Source: Chlamydiales bacterium
GTDB lineage: Bacteria; Chlamydiota; Chlamydiia; Chlamydiales; Simkaniaceae
Length of the DNA stretch: 64,000 bases
Direction: 5' to 3'
Assembly: GCA_024233515.1 (NCBI GenBank)
Contig: JACKPO010000002.1
Coordinates: forward strand, 186,001 to 250,000
In this document: piece after piece, positions 35,310-43,407 of the stretch
How the letters are laid out: each line of letters starts with the position of its first letter
Position numbering within the stretch: the stretch's first letter is position 1
Notes under the pieces: model-generated
The model's database searches: none
What the model was told of the DNA's origin: nothing
Seen by the model: only the letters and a program-made list of their open reading frames with translations
Made by a program: the position numbers and the translations under genes

Positions 35310-35475
35310 TGTACCTAACATGATTCGCTAGTTGGGAATTTGGCAAGGCGGCCCCACGCAAATTTTTTGCCTGGAGCGAGTGACCATTGTGCGAGTACAA
35401 GGCGCGAGTGAAGGCAAGAAATTTGCCGCAGAGCAGGCGCAGCCAAAAACCAACTTTTGATTCATTTTAGGTATA
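35310..35475. repeat. MITE-like inverted-repeat element, copy 1
   Basis: About 165 bp with imperfect ~25-bp terminal inverted repeats (TACCTAACATGATTCxxxAG and its complement), ends reading TA at the right. It is in the opposite orientation to copies at 47830 and 59590, and carries nested inner repeats (GGCAAGAAATTTGC against GCAAATTTTTTGCC), so the whole element can fold into a long hairpin. No coding capacity. It fills most of the gap between the ftsQ-like gene and khpA. Confidence 0.8.
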
Positions 35476-35499
35476 AACGTTTAATTTACGGAAAGGTTC

Positions 35500-35730
35500 A
35501 TGGAAGAATTTATTGCCTATATGATTCGCAATCTCGTCGACACCCCAGATGATGTGAAAATCGATATTTTTGACGGTTCAAAAAGCTCAGTGATTGAAAT
35601 TCGAGTCAATAGTGATGATGTTGCAAAACTAGTGGGTAGACAGGGAAGAACGATCAAAGCTCTAAGACAAATTTCAATGACTGTTGCTGCTCGCCTTGGG
35701 AGAAAAGTCCGTTTAGAGATCGTGCAATAA
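35500..35730 (+). CDS. khpA: KH-domain RNA-binding protein KhpA
   Basis: 76 aa, usual length for KhpA/YlqC. A single type-2 KH domain with the GxxG loop as LVGRQGRTIKALRQI (about 46-60) and the closing VAARLGRKVRLEIVQ. RNA-binding partner of KhpB in cell-elongation control in Firmicutes. AAAGG-type ribosome site upstream of ATG. In many bacteria it sits beside rpsP or ffh; here it follows the division cluster, separated from it by the repeat element. Confidence 0.9.
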   Translation: MEEFIAYMIRNLVDTPDDVKIDIFDGSKSSVIEIRVNSDDVAKLVGRQGRTIKALRQISMTVAARLGRKVRLEIVQ

Positions 35731-35735
35731 CACTT

Positions 35736-35768
35736 TAACCCCGGAGTGCCACTTATTTTTCCCTTTGT
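35736..35768. repeat. Solitary IS982-like terminal repeat
   Basis: TTAACCCCGGAGTGCCACTT plus the next 13 bases match the left end of the IS982-like remnant at 56050 with few changes. No matching right end or transposase is nearby, so it looks like a scar left by a deleted element. It lies in the 130-base gap between khpA and the STAS gene. Confidence 0.6.
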
Positions 35769-35860
35769 CGGCATCCCGACTTTTGATAGATGATGGGTAT
35801 ACAAAATAGTTGAATCCCGTTATGGTGAGGGATGAACAACTGTAAGGACGATAGGACACG

Positions 35861-36214
35861 ATGTCTGCTGGAATCAACATCACAATCGAAGACGATCAGG
35901 GAGCCTCTCTCTTTCGCTTAGAAGGAAGAATGGATGCAACCTCTGCCCCCCTTCTTGAAAAGAAGCTGAGCGAGCAAATCTCTGCAGGAAGGACAAAACT
36001 TGTGTTAGATTTTGCCAAAGTCGATTACTTGAGTAGTGCAGGAATGCGCCTCCTTCTGTCAACGACGAAAAAGCTCAAAGAGGGTCCTGGTGGGCTCCAT
36101 CTTTGTAGTGTCAGTGAGGAAGTCATGGAAATAATAAAAATGGCAGGGTTTGAGAGGATCATTCGGATCTTCCCAACAGAACAAGAAGCCCTTCAAGGAT
36201 TTTCAAAGCAGTGA
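35861..36214 (+). CDS. rsbV: STAS-domain anti-sigma factor antagonist (RsbV/SpoIIAA-like)
   Basis: 117 aa, one complete STAS domain. DFAKVDYLSSAGMRLLL at 50-66 carries the phosphorylatable serine (S58/S59) of the family; LFRLEGRMDATSAP is the first strand-helix. Unphosphorylated RsbV-type proteins bind RsbW-type kinases; chlamydiae have such a partner-switch module. In Chlamydia an rsbV gene also precedes miaA. No rsbW or rsbU in this window. The stop overlaps the GTG start of miaA. Confidence 0.9.
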   Translation: MSAGINITIEDDQGASLFRLEGRMDATSAPLLEKKLSEQISAGRTKLVLDFAKVDYLSSAGMRLLLSTTKKLKEGPGGLHLCSVSEEVMEIIKMAGFERIIRIFPTEQEALQGFSKQ

Positions 36215-37215
36215 GTAGCGATCTCGCTCATGATCAAACGAGTCCCGCAAGAAAAAAAATTCCCCCTTCAACGCAAGCGAATCGGGTCATAGTTATTGCG
36301 GGTCCAACGGCAACAGGCAAGACACGTCTGTCGATTGAGCTTGCCCGTATTTTAGGAGGAGAAATCATCTCAGCCGATTCGGTTCAAGTCTATCGAGGGA
36401 TGGATATTGGAACTGCAAAGGCAACTCCTGAAGAGCGGATGGAGATTCCTCATCATCTCATCGATGAGTGCGATCTTTCGGAATCATTTAATGTCGTTCA
36501 ATTTTATGAAAGAGCCACCGAGCTGATTCGTCAGATCCATGCGAGGGGACACGTTCCCATTATCGTTGGTGGGACTGGATTTTATCTTCACTCTCTTCTT
36601 TATGGTCCTCCGCAAGGTCCTCCGGCTTCACAAGAGGTGCGCGCCAAACTCGAAGAAGATCTCGAGAAGTTTGGGGCCGAAGCTCTTTATGAAAAAGTGT
36701 GCAACTTAGATCCCGATTACGGACAAACCATCAACCACCGTGATCGTCATAAGATTATCCGGGCCCTTGAAATTATGACCCTCACAGGGAAAAGGGTGAG
36801 TGATTTCCCCAAAAACACCGTTCCCACGCGCGCTAAAGAGTTCGATTTTCGTTGCTGGTTCATCTATTTTCCGAAAGAGATCCTCTTCTCCCGGATTGAA
36901 ATGCGTTGCGACGAAATGATGGCTCAAGGGTTTATCGAAGAAGTCGAAGAGCTTTTGGACCAAGGGTTAGAAGAGAACCTTTCTGCCTCTCAAGCCATCG
37001 GCTATAGACAGTGTATTGAATTCCTTAATTCCCCCAAAAGTGACGAGGACTGGGAGCACTTTGTGTGGGAGTTTAAAAAAGCATCGCGCCGCTACGCCAA
37101 ACGGCAGTTTACCTGGTTTCGTCGGGAGCCCCTCTTCCGCTGGGTCGACCTTGACATCCATGGATACCAACGGGCCCTTGAGATGATCCTCCAGGACTAC
37201 GAAAGCCGCTATTAG
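36211..37215 (+). CDS. miaA: tRNA dimethylallyltransferase
   Basis: 334 aa with GTG start at 36211. Adds dimethylallyl to A37 of tRNAs reading UNN codons. P-loop IAGPTATGKTRLSIELA, SADSVQVYRGMDIGTAKAT (substrate Asp), HHLIDECDLSESFNV, GGTGFYLHSLLYG and the C-terminal QAIGYRQCIEFL and KKASRRYAKRQFTWFRR match the family closely. The first 25 residues before the P-loop are poorly conserved. Confidence 0.95.
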   Translation: MSSDLAHDQTSPARKKIPPSTQANRVIVIAGPTATGKTRLSIELARILGGEIISADSVQVYRGMDIGTAKATPEERMEIPHHLIDECDLSESFNVVQFYERATELIRQIHARGHVPIIVGGTGFYLHSLLYGPPQGPPASQEVRAKLEEDLEKFGAEALYEKVCNLDPDYGQTINHRDRHKIIRALEIMTLTGKRVSDFPKNTVPTRAKEFDFRCWFIYFPKEILFSRIEMRCDEMMAQGFIEEVEELLDQGLEENLSASQAIGYRQCIEFLNSPKSDEDWEHFVWEFKKASRRYAKRQFTWFRREPLFRWVDLDIHGYQRALEMILQDYESRY

Positions 37216-37263
37216 GCAGTTACTGATTATTTCTTCTTTTCATTAATTAGGGTTTATCTTAAA

Positions 37264-37280
37264 ATTACCGGAGCGGTAAT
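37264..37280. promoter_or_regulatory. Perfect inverted repeat upstream of coiled-coil gene
   Basis: ATTACCG-GAG-CGGTAAT, a 7-bp perfect palindrome with 3-base spacer, 21 bases before the ATG of the following gene in an AT-rich 86-base gap. It could be an operator or the stem of a short terminator for miaA; no T run follows. Confidence 0.4.
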
Positions 37281-37301
37281 CCCTTATCAACCCTAGAAGT
37301 C

Positions 37302-38834
37302 ATGGAATCAGAAGAGAAAAAAGAATCCCCAGAAAGCAAACCAAAATTTGAATCTGAACTATTCAAAACCTTCCGAGAAGCCTTTGATCAAGAAAAAGAG
37401 ATCGAAGCAAAGATTGAAAAGGCGTTAGAGTTCATGAGAGAGATTCTCTCTGATCTGGAAAAGGGAACCCTCAAAGATTTTTGGGATGCTAAGAAGTTAA
37501 TCGGCCCCCTTTTCAAAGAAAAAATCAATCCCATGAAGCGGAACCACCTCTGGAGCCAATACACTGAGCTAGGAGATGAAGCGCGCAAAATCAAAGAGAT
37601 CAAAGATGAGCAGGCTGCTTTTTCGATTGAGCAGGTCGAAATTGCCATAGGCGCTTTAGAAGAAGAGCTAGCAAAGTACGATGCTCTTGTGGAGGGGATT
37701 CCTCATTTTAATTTCCCGAAAGGACTCAAAAAACTCTCTCTGAATGAGAGAGAATACCACAAGGTTCAACGTGAGCTTCAACTCCTTAAAACCCTTGTTT
37801 CACGTTTAGACGCCCTTCGAAAAGAGATTCTCTCGATTGATATGCGAATCAGTCATAAGAATAAAATTCTTAAACGTCTTTCAAAGTTAGGCGATGCTAT
37901 TTTCCCTAAGCGAAAAGAGCTCATCAAGCTGGTGAGTGAGAATTTCATTAAAGATGTGGAAGCCTTTGCTGCTTCCCGGTTCCCTGAAGGTGGAGAGTCT
38001 AAAACTCCTTACTATGCGATTCGTGATGAGATCAAGAGCTTGCAAAGCTTAGCAAAGCATCTCACTCTCAACACCCAAAGTTTTACCAAAACGCGAAAAA
38101 TTCTTGGGGAATGTTGGGAAAAGATCAAAGAGAAGGAAAAAGAGCACCGTGAAACCATGGGTGAGCGCCAAGAGGAGCAAAAGGGAAATTATGAAGCCCT
38201 TCTTCCAAAAGTGGAAGCCTTTGAAGCGTTTTGCGCTAAGCAAGAAAACCGTGTCCGATCAAATGTATTAGAAGCCTCAAATACCCTTCAAGACGAGATG
38301 AAAGGGGTGACCCTTTCACGTGATCACGTGAAGGAGCTGAAAGAGCGCATTCAAAAAGCCCGCGCTGGAGCTTTGGACCATATCGATGCTAAAGTCAAAG
38401 AGAAAAAAGCGGCGGCCCTCAAAGAGATCGATGACCTAAAAGAGAAGCTTGAAGCATTGGTTCATGACGAAGCAAAGACCTCTTTAGAAGACCTCGAGAA
38501 AGGGGCAGAAGAGGTACAAGCAGCTTACGAAAAACTCAATCTCTCTCAAATGGATATCCATCTGTTTGAACGGCAACTTGCCGATCTAAAAAGCTTTATT
38601 TTTAATAAAAAAGAGGGAGCCATTTCCTCTGAAGAGCTTGAGAATCTTTATGAAGAGAGAGCGGCTCATTTAGAAGTCATTAAAGGTCAGATGGAAGAGT
38701 ACCGCAAAGAAATGGGCACCTCAAACCTTGACTTTGAAAAAGCCATCACCTATCGTGAGCTTTATGATAGTGCCAAGATCCACTACGATACAGAGGTGGA
38801 AGCGCTTGAAAATCTTGAAGAAAAATTGATCTAA
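37302..38834 (+). CDS. Coiled-coil protein, conserved chlamydial hypothetical
   Basis: 510 aa, nearly all charged alpha helix (very rich in Glu, Lys and Leu), with heptad patterns over about 85-230, 290-400 and 400-500. No signal peptide, membrane helix or enzyme motif is visible. It stands between miaA and the rsfS-fabF genes, where Chlamydia has a conserved protein of similar size, so I infer it is the same gene. Function unknown; a structural or scaffolding role would fit. Confidence 0.8.
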   Translation: MESEEKKESPESKPKFESELFKTFREAFDQEKEIEAKIEKALEFMREILSDLEKGTLKDFWDAKKLIGPLFKEKINPMKRNHLWSQYTELGDEARKIKEIKDEQAAFSIEQVEIAIGALEEELAKYDALVEGIPHFNFPKGLKKLSLNEREYHKVQRELQLLKTLVSRLDALRKEILSIDMRISHKNKILKRLSKLGDAIFPKRKELIKLVSENFIKDVEAFAASRFPEGGESKTPYYAIRDEIKSLQSLAKHLTLNTQSFTKTRKILGECWEKIKEKEKEHRETMGERQEEQKGNYEALLPKVEAFEAFCAKQENRVRSNVLEASNTLQDEMKGVTLSRDHVKELKERIQKARAGALDHIDAKVKEKKAAALKEIDDLKEKLEALVHDEAKTSLEDLEKGAEEVQAAYEKLNLSQMDIHLFERQLADLKSFIFNKKEGAISSEELENLYEERAAHLEVIKGQMEEYRKEMGTSNLDFEKAITYRELYDSAKIHYDTEVEALENLEEKLI

Positions 38835-38840
38835 ACGAAA

Positions 38841-39485
38841 TTGAAACACATTAGTGCTTTTGATCTAGACCATACCCTGGTCTCCTCTAACTCCGGCGTC
38901 CTTTTCTACCGCTACCTCATATCCAAAGGTTTTTACCGTCCCATCTCGATTTTGCGGACAGCGCTGTATTCCATGCGCCACCACTTCTTCAATTTGTCGC
39001 TGACAATGCTCCATGAAAAGGTTTTCGAACGGTTTCTAAAAGGAGCTCCGTTTAGTTTAGTTCAAGAAGAAGTGGCTCAGTTTTTGAAGAAAGATTTCTA
39101 TCGGTTTCTCTATTTCCCCACCTTTGAACGGCTTCGGCGCGCCCAACATCAGGGGCATCATACTGTGATTCTTTCGAATGCTCCCTCCTTTATTGTTGGC
39201 CCTATTGCCGAATATTTAGAGGTCAATGAGTGGTATTCCTCCCACTATTCACTTGATGACGAGGGGAATTTCAATACGGTCGATTCGATTCTTCTAGGAG
39301 AGGGAAAAGCTGAGTATATTGCAAACCTTGCAAAAACAAATCAAATCGCTAGCCAAGAGATCACGGCTTACTCCGACAGTCACCTTGACCTCCCGTTCCT
39401 CGAAGCTGCAGGAAACCCCGTTGCGGTCAATCCCAACCCTCAGCTCCTTAAAGTCTCGAAACAAAAATCCTGGGAAATTATTTAA
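38841..39485 (+). CDS. HAD-superfamily phosphatase (subclass IB, SerB-like)
   Basis: 214 aa, TTG start at 38841 six bases after the previous stop. Motif I FDLDHTLVSSNSG (nucleophile and second Asp), motif II VILSNAPSF (Ser), motif III lysine in GEGKAEYIA and motif IV YSDSHLDLPFLEAAG are all in place. This is the pattern of HAD-IB phosphatases such as phosphoserine or lipid-linked phosphate phosphatases. Substrate cannot be told. Confidence 0.85.
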   Translation: MKHISAFDLDHTLVSSNSGVLFYRYLISKGFYRPISILRTALYSMRHHFFNLSLTMLHEKVFERFLKGAPFSLVQEEVAQFLKKDFYRFLYFPTFERLRRAQHQGHHTVILSNAPSFIVGPIAEYLEVNEWYSSHYSLDDEGNFNTVDSILLGEGKAEYIANLAKTNQIASQEITAYSDSHLDLPFLEAAGNPVAVNPNPQLLKVSKQKSWEII

Positions 39486-39569
39486 TATAAATGACTTAGA
39501 CTCGTATATTGCAAAATTACCCTAAAGATGCCAAAATGACAGTAAAAATGGCAACAAAAAGGAAAAATT

Positions 39570-40709
39570 GTGATACCCAGGCGTTTTCACCCTCCAAAAA
39601 AAGAAAGTTACTTTCTATTTGGTCCAAGAGGGACTGGGAAGACGACATGGCTAAAGAAACGTTATCCAAAAGCTCTATGGATAGACCTTCTTGATCCAGA
39701 AGAAGAGAGAAAATTTCTCATGCATCCTGAGCTCTTAAAAGAGCTCGTGTTGGCTGAGCCCAATCGAGACACAATCGTGATAGATGAAGTCCAAAAGGTT
39801 CCAGCAATTCTTGATGTTGTTCATGGACTGATTGAGGAGAAGAAAGGATGGCAATTTGTTCTGACAGGCTCAAGTGCTAGAAAGCTCCGTCGAAGCGGGG
39901 TAAACTTGATGGCTGGGCGCGCATTATGGAAACATTTTCACCCTTTTACCTTTCAAGAACTCGGTGAGAAAGGAGAACTGATTCATGCTTTAGAAACAGG
40001 GCTCATTCCTCTTGTTTGGGGCGCTCCCTCTCCTCAAGAGAAACTGAAGGCCTACGTGAATCTTTACCTTCAAGAGGAAGTGAAAGCAGAAGCTTTAGTC
40101 CGTAATATTGGAGAGTTTGCACGCTTTTTAGAAGCGATGGCCTTTTCGCATGGGAGTACTCTGAATTTATCAAATATTTCCAGAGAGTGTGAAGTATCAC
40201 GGAAAACAGTAGAGCTTCACTTGCAGGTCTTGATTGATCTTTTATTGGGATTTACGATCCCAGTTTTTGATCGTCGCGCGAAAAGGCAACTCACTGGGCA
40301 TCCGAAGTTTTATTATTTTGATCCGGGAGTTTTCCGAGTACTCAGAAAGAAAGGATTTTTAGATCAATCGACAGAGATTGAGGGGGCTGCACTAGAGGGG
40401 ATAGTGGCTGAACATCTTCGGTCGTGGATCGATGAACAAATTGAGGACTATGACCTTTCGTTCTGGAGAACCCGCTCTGGTCTCGAAGTGGACTTTGTTG
40501 TCTACGGCCCTGAATCTTTCACAGCAATTGAGGTGAAGAACAACGCGAAGATCAATCCAGCAGACCTAAAAGGGCTCCAGGCATTTCATCAAGATTATCC
40601 AGAAGCGAAATGTTTATTTCTTTATCGAGGTAAGGATAAAGTAAAAAAGGGGGAGATCTTATGTCTTCCCGTTGATGAATTTTTAAGAGAACAGGACATC
40701 TATCTATGA
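39570..40709 (+). CDS. AAA ATPase with C-terminal DUF4143 domain
   Basis: 379 aa; GTG start at 39570, 8 bases after a GGA site. Walker A GPRGTGKTT (18-26), Walker B TIVIDEVQKVP, sensor GSSARKLRRSG. In the middle is a winged-helix-like stretch (LNLSNISRECEVSRKTVELH), and the C-terminal DUF4143 part carries a nuclease-like D...ExK pattern (VDFVVYGPESFTAIEVK). Cellular role of this family is unknown. It separates the HAD gene from nadD and overlaps nadD by 4 bases. One of three such genes here (see 53548 and 56676). Confidence 0.88.
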   Translation: MIPRRFHPPKKESYFLFGPRGTGKTTWLKKRYPKALWIDLLDPEEERKFLMHPELLKELVLAEPNRDTIVIDEVQKVPAILDVVHGLIEEKKGWQFVLTGSSARKLRRSGVNLMAGRALWKHFHPFTFQELGEKGELIHALETGLIPLVWGAPSPQEKLKAYVNLYLQEEVKAEALVRNIGEFARFLEAMAFSHGSTLNLSNISRECEVSRKTVELHLQVLIDLLLGFTIPVFDRRAKRQLTGHPKFYYFDPGVFRVLRKKGFLDQSTEIEGAALEGIVAEHLRSWIDEQIEDYDLSFWRTRSGLEVDFVVYGPESFTAIEVKNNAKINPADLKGLQAFHQDYPEAKCLFLYRGKDKVKKGEILCLPVDEFLREQDIYL

Positions 40710-41287
40710 AAAAGATTGGTTTTTTTGGGGGAACATTTGATCCCATTCATATTGGACATATCAATGTAGGTGTCAGAATTCTTGAGGCGGGTCTTGTCGA
40801 CCAGATTTTGTTTTCACCGGCAAGGGTTTCTCCAACAAAGGGAGAGGCCCCGCCGGTTGCTCCGTGCAATCATCGGCTAAACATGTTGCAGCTTGCACTG
40901 GAAGATGTGCCGGGGTGTGATCCCTATGATGAAGAGATCAAAACAGAGGGTCCCTCTTATACCATCGATGCGCTCAAAAGGATTAAAGGGGAGCTCCGCC
41001 TCATTGTTGCCGAAGATGCAGCCTATGATTTTATGGAGTGGAAAGAGATCGAAACCCTTCTCGAAATGGCCCCCCCAATTGTGGCAGTCCGCCATGGGTT
41101 TAATAGAGAAAAATTGAACCAGCTCTCTGATAAAATCAAATGGAAAGTTGAAGAGGGGAGGGTGAAAATTCCTGCGATGGATGTCTCAAGTACCGAGATT
41201 CGGGAGAGACTCAAAAAAAGGTTATACTGCGGCCATCTTCTCTCGGGAAAAGTTCTAGACTACATTCATCAAAATACTATATACTAA
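40706..41287 (+). CDS. nadD: Nicotinate-mononucleotide adenylyltransferase
   Basis: 193 aa. Makes deamido-NAD from NaMN and ATP. IGFFGGTFDPIHIGHINV carries the GGTFDPxHxGH signature; SPTKGEAPPVAP and DVSSTEIRERLKKR (ISSTxIR motif) follow. Direct neighbour of rsfS, as in many bacteria. ATG overlaps the stop of the DUF4143 ATPase. Confidence 0.93.
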   Translation: MKKIGFFGGTFDPIHIGHINVGVRILEAGLVDQILFSPARVSPTKGEAPPVAPCNHRLNMLQLALEDVPGCDPYDEEIKTEGPSYTIDALKRIKGELRLIVAEDAAYDFMEWKEIETLLEMAPPIVAVRHGFNREKLNQLSDKIKWKVEEGRVKIPAMDVSSTEIRERLKKRLYCGHLLSGKVLDYIHQNTIY

Positions 41288-41311
41288 GCCCTCACAAAAA
41301 CGGAAATTTTG

Positions 41312-41674
41312 ATGACTGAAAATTGCGTTCAAGAAATCGCTAGGACCCTTTATAACAAAAAGGGATCAAACATTATCGCCTTAGATGTAAGAGGTATTTC
41401 ATCGATTACTGACTTCGTTCTCATTGCAGATGGAAATGTCGATCGTCATGTGGTGGCTTTGGCAAAAGAGATCGAAGATCACATGCGTAAGGTAGGGGAA
41501 AAGCCAGTTCACGTCGAAGGGATGCAAAATGGAGACTGGGTTGTTTTAGACTATTTTCAGGTGGTCATTCACCTTCTCGTTCCTGAGATGCGTGAGAAGT
41601 ACCAGCTCGAGCGATTGTGGCCAGAAGGAAAAATTTTGGATTTAAGCTTAGAAGAAAACAAGGTGGCTGAGTGA
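41312..41674 (+). CDS. rsfS: Ribosomal silencing factor RsfS (YbeB/Iojap)
   Basis: 120 aa. Binds uL14 on the 50S subunit and blocks joining under nutrient limitation. Characteristic LDVRGISSITDFVLIADGNVDRHV, EGMQNGDWVVLDYFQVVIHL and the end region REKYQLERLWPEGK. ATG at 41312 chosen over the TTG just before it. Overlaps fabF by 4 bases. The nadD-rsfS pair is common; rsfS-fabF is the chlamydial order. Confidence 0.94.
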   Translation: MTENCVQEIARTLYNKKGSNIIALDVRGISSITDFVLIADGNVDRHVVALAKEIEDHMRKVGEKPVHVEGMQNGDWVVLDYFQVVIHLLVPEMREKYQLERLWPEGKILDLSLEENKVAE

Positions 41675-42927
41675 GTAAGAAAAGAAGAGTTGTTGTCACA
41701 GGAATGGGAATTGTCTCCTGTTTTGGATCAGACGTCGATCAGTTTTATCAAAGCCTACTCGAAGGGAAGAGTGGAATCAAACCGATCTCCCAGTTTCCTT
41801 GCGAAGAATATCCCACCCGTTTTGCAGGGTCTGTTCAAGACTTTGAAGTGGGCGATTACATGGAGAAAAAGCAGGCGCGTCGCGTGGATCCCTTCATCCG
41901 TTACGCCATGGTTGCAGGAAAGAAGGCGATGGAAAGCGCAGGTCTTTCAGGCGAGGCTCTAGACAAACTCGATAAATCTCGTTGTGGAGTCCTTGTTGGC
42001 TCTGGAATGGGAGGGATGAATACCTTTTCTGATGGAAATAAAACTCTCCTTGAAAAAGGATTTAACCGGATCACACCCTTCTTTGTCCCTTTTATCATTA
42101 CTAATATGGCAGGAGGACTGCTTGCCATCGATCTCGGGTTTACCGGCCCGAACTATTCGATTTCTACAGCGTGTGCGACGGCGAATTATGCCATTGTTTC
42201 TGCTGCGAACCATATCGAGCGCGGCGATGCTGACCTGATGGTTTGTGGAGGAGCTGAAGCTCCTATTAGCCCGATTGGGGTCGCAGGGTTCGTTGTGATG
42301 AAAGCGCTCTCTGAGCGGAATGATGACATGGAAGGAGCTTCTCGCCCCTGGGACAAAACCCGCGACGGGTTTGTCATTGGAGAAGGAGCAGGAATCCTCA
42401 TCTTAGAAGAATATGAGCATGCAAAGAAACGGGGCGCTCCGATTTTAGCGGAGTACCTTGGTGGAGCGGTCTCAACCGATGCCTATCACATCACAAGCCC
42501 AAGGGAAGATGGTTCAGGTGTTGCGGCATGTATTGAAACAGCCATTAAAGATGCGGGAATCGAAAAGAAACAAATCAACTATATCAATGCTCACGCGACT
42601 TCCACCTCTGTCGGAGATCTTTGTGAAGTGCGTGGGATTCGGACCGTTTTTGGCGATCAAGTCAAAACGATCAAAATGAACGGGACCAAGTCGATGACAG
42701 GACACTGTCTGGGAGCTGCCGGTGGTGTCGAAGCGATTGCGACCATCAAAGCGATTCAAACAGGAAAACTTCATCCAACGAAAAACCTCCACACTCCCGA
42801 AGAGGAGCTTGAAGGCTTCAACATCGTAGGGGACAAGGCTGAAGAGTTTCAGGTGACAGCGGGAATCTCTAACTCCTTTGGTTTTGGTGGACATAACTCT
42901 GTAGTGATTTTTGGCCCAGCCCCATAA
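41671..42927 (+). CDS. fabF: 3-oxoacyl-[acyl-carrier-protein] synthase II
   Basis: 418 aa, GTG start at 41671. Condensing enzyme for fatty-acid elongation. Catalytic triad visible: Cys in STACATANYAI, His in NAHATSTSVGD, His in SMTGHCLGAAGG; also VVTGMGIVSCFG at the start and NSFGFGGHNSVVIF at the end. Uses malonyl-ACP derived from the AccBC enzyme encoded upstream in the window. Overlaps the nudix gene by 17 bases. Confidence 0.96.
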   Translation: MSKKRRVVVTGMGIVSCFGSDVDQFYQSLLEGKSGIKPISQFPCEEYPTRFAGSVQDFEVGDYMEKKQARRVDPFIRYAMVAGKKAMESAGLSGEALDKLDKSRCGVLVGSGMGGMNTFSDGNKTLLEKGFNRITPFFVPFIITNMAGGLLAIDLGFTGPNYSISTACATANYAIVSAANHIERGDADLMVCGGAEAPISPIGVAGFVVMKALSERNDDMEGASRPWDKTRDGFVIGEGAGILILEEYEHAKKRGAPILAEYLGGAVSTDAYHITSPREDGSGVAACIETAIKDAGIEKKQINYINAHATSTSVGDLCEVRGIRTVFGDQVKTIKMNGTKSMTGHCLGAAGGVEAIATIKAIQTGKLHPTKNLHTPEEELEGFNIVGDKAEEFQVTAGISNSFGFGGHNSVVIFGPAP

Positions 42928-43333
42928 GGATTATTCTTACGGGATCATTCCCTTGACCTTTCGCGAAAACTATTGGGAAGTCTTCCTTGTGAAGCACCTA
43001 AATGGTGACCATTGGGGATTTCCTAAGGGGCATGCGGAGAAAGGGGAATCTCCCAAAGAGGCGGCTGAACGGGAGCTCTATGAAGAGACGGGGATGAAGA
43101 TCATCCGCTACCTCCCTGAGCCCTATCTCACTGAAACCTACCTCATCACCGGTGGCTCTCACCTCGTGGAGAAGACGGTCCGCTTCTATTTTGCCGAGGT
43201 AACAACTCCTTATATCCTTCAGAAAGAGGAGCTTATTGAAGGGAAATGGCTCCCCTTGAAGGATCTTCTCTCCTATGTCACCTTTCCTGAAGAGAAAGAA
43301 CTGTATCTATCTGTTATTAAAAGACTTAATTAA
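42911..43333 (+). CDS. NUDIX hydrolase
   Basis: 140 aa, TTG start at 42911 overlapping fabF. Complete Nudix box GHAEKGESPKEAAERELYEETGM with the REUXEEXGU pattern; preceding GDHWGFPK and following KTVRFYFAEV fit the diadenosine-polyphosphate/NTP-cleaning subgroup. A nudix gene also follows fabF in Chlamydia. Last gene of the syntenic block; accessory genes begin next. Confidence 0.9.
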   Translation: MAQPHKDYSYGIIPLTFRENYWEVFLVKHLNGDHWGFPKGHAEKGESPKEAAERELYEETGMKIIRYLPEPYLTETYLITGGSHLVEKTVRFYFAEVTTPYILQKEELIEGKWLPLKDLLSYVTFPEEKELYLSVIKRLN

Positions 43334-43407
43334 TCATCTTTATTATCTCTTAAAATAATCTTTATGTTGTAATGATATTAAGGGTTAATTAAGGTGGCGG
43401 TACTGTT

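Noticed and set aside
35500..35830. CRISPR-like or tandem repeats
   Set aside because: No regularly spaced direct repeats were seen here or elsewhere in the window.
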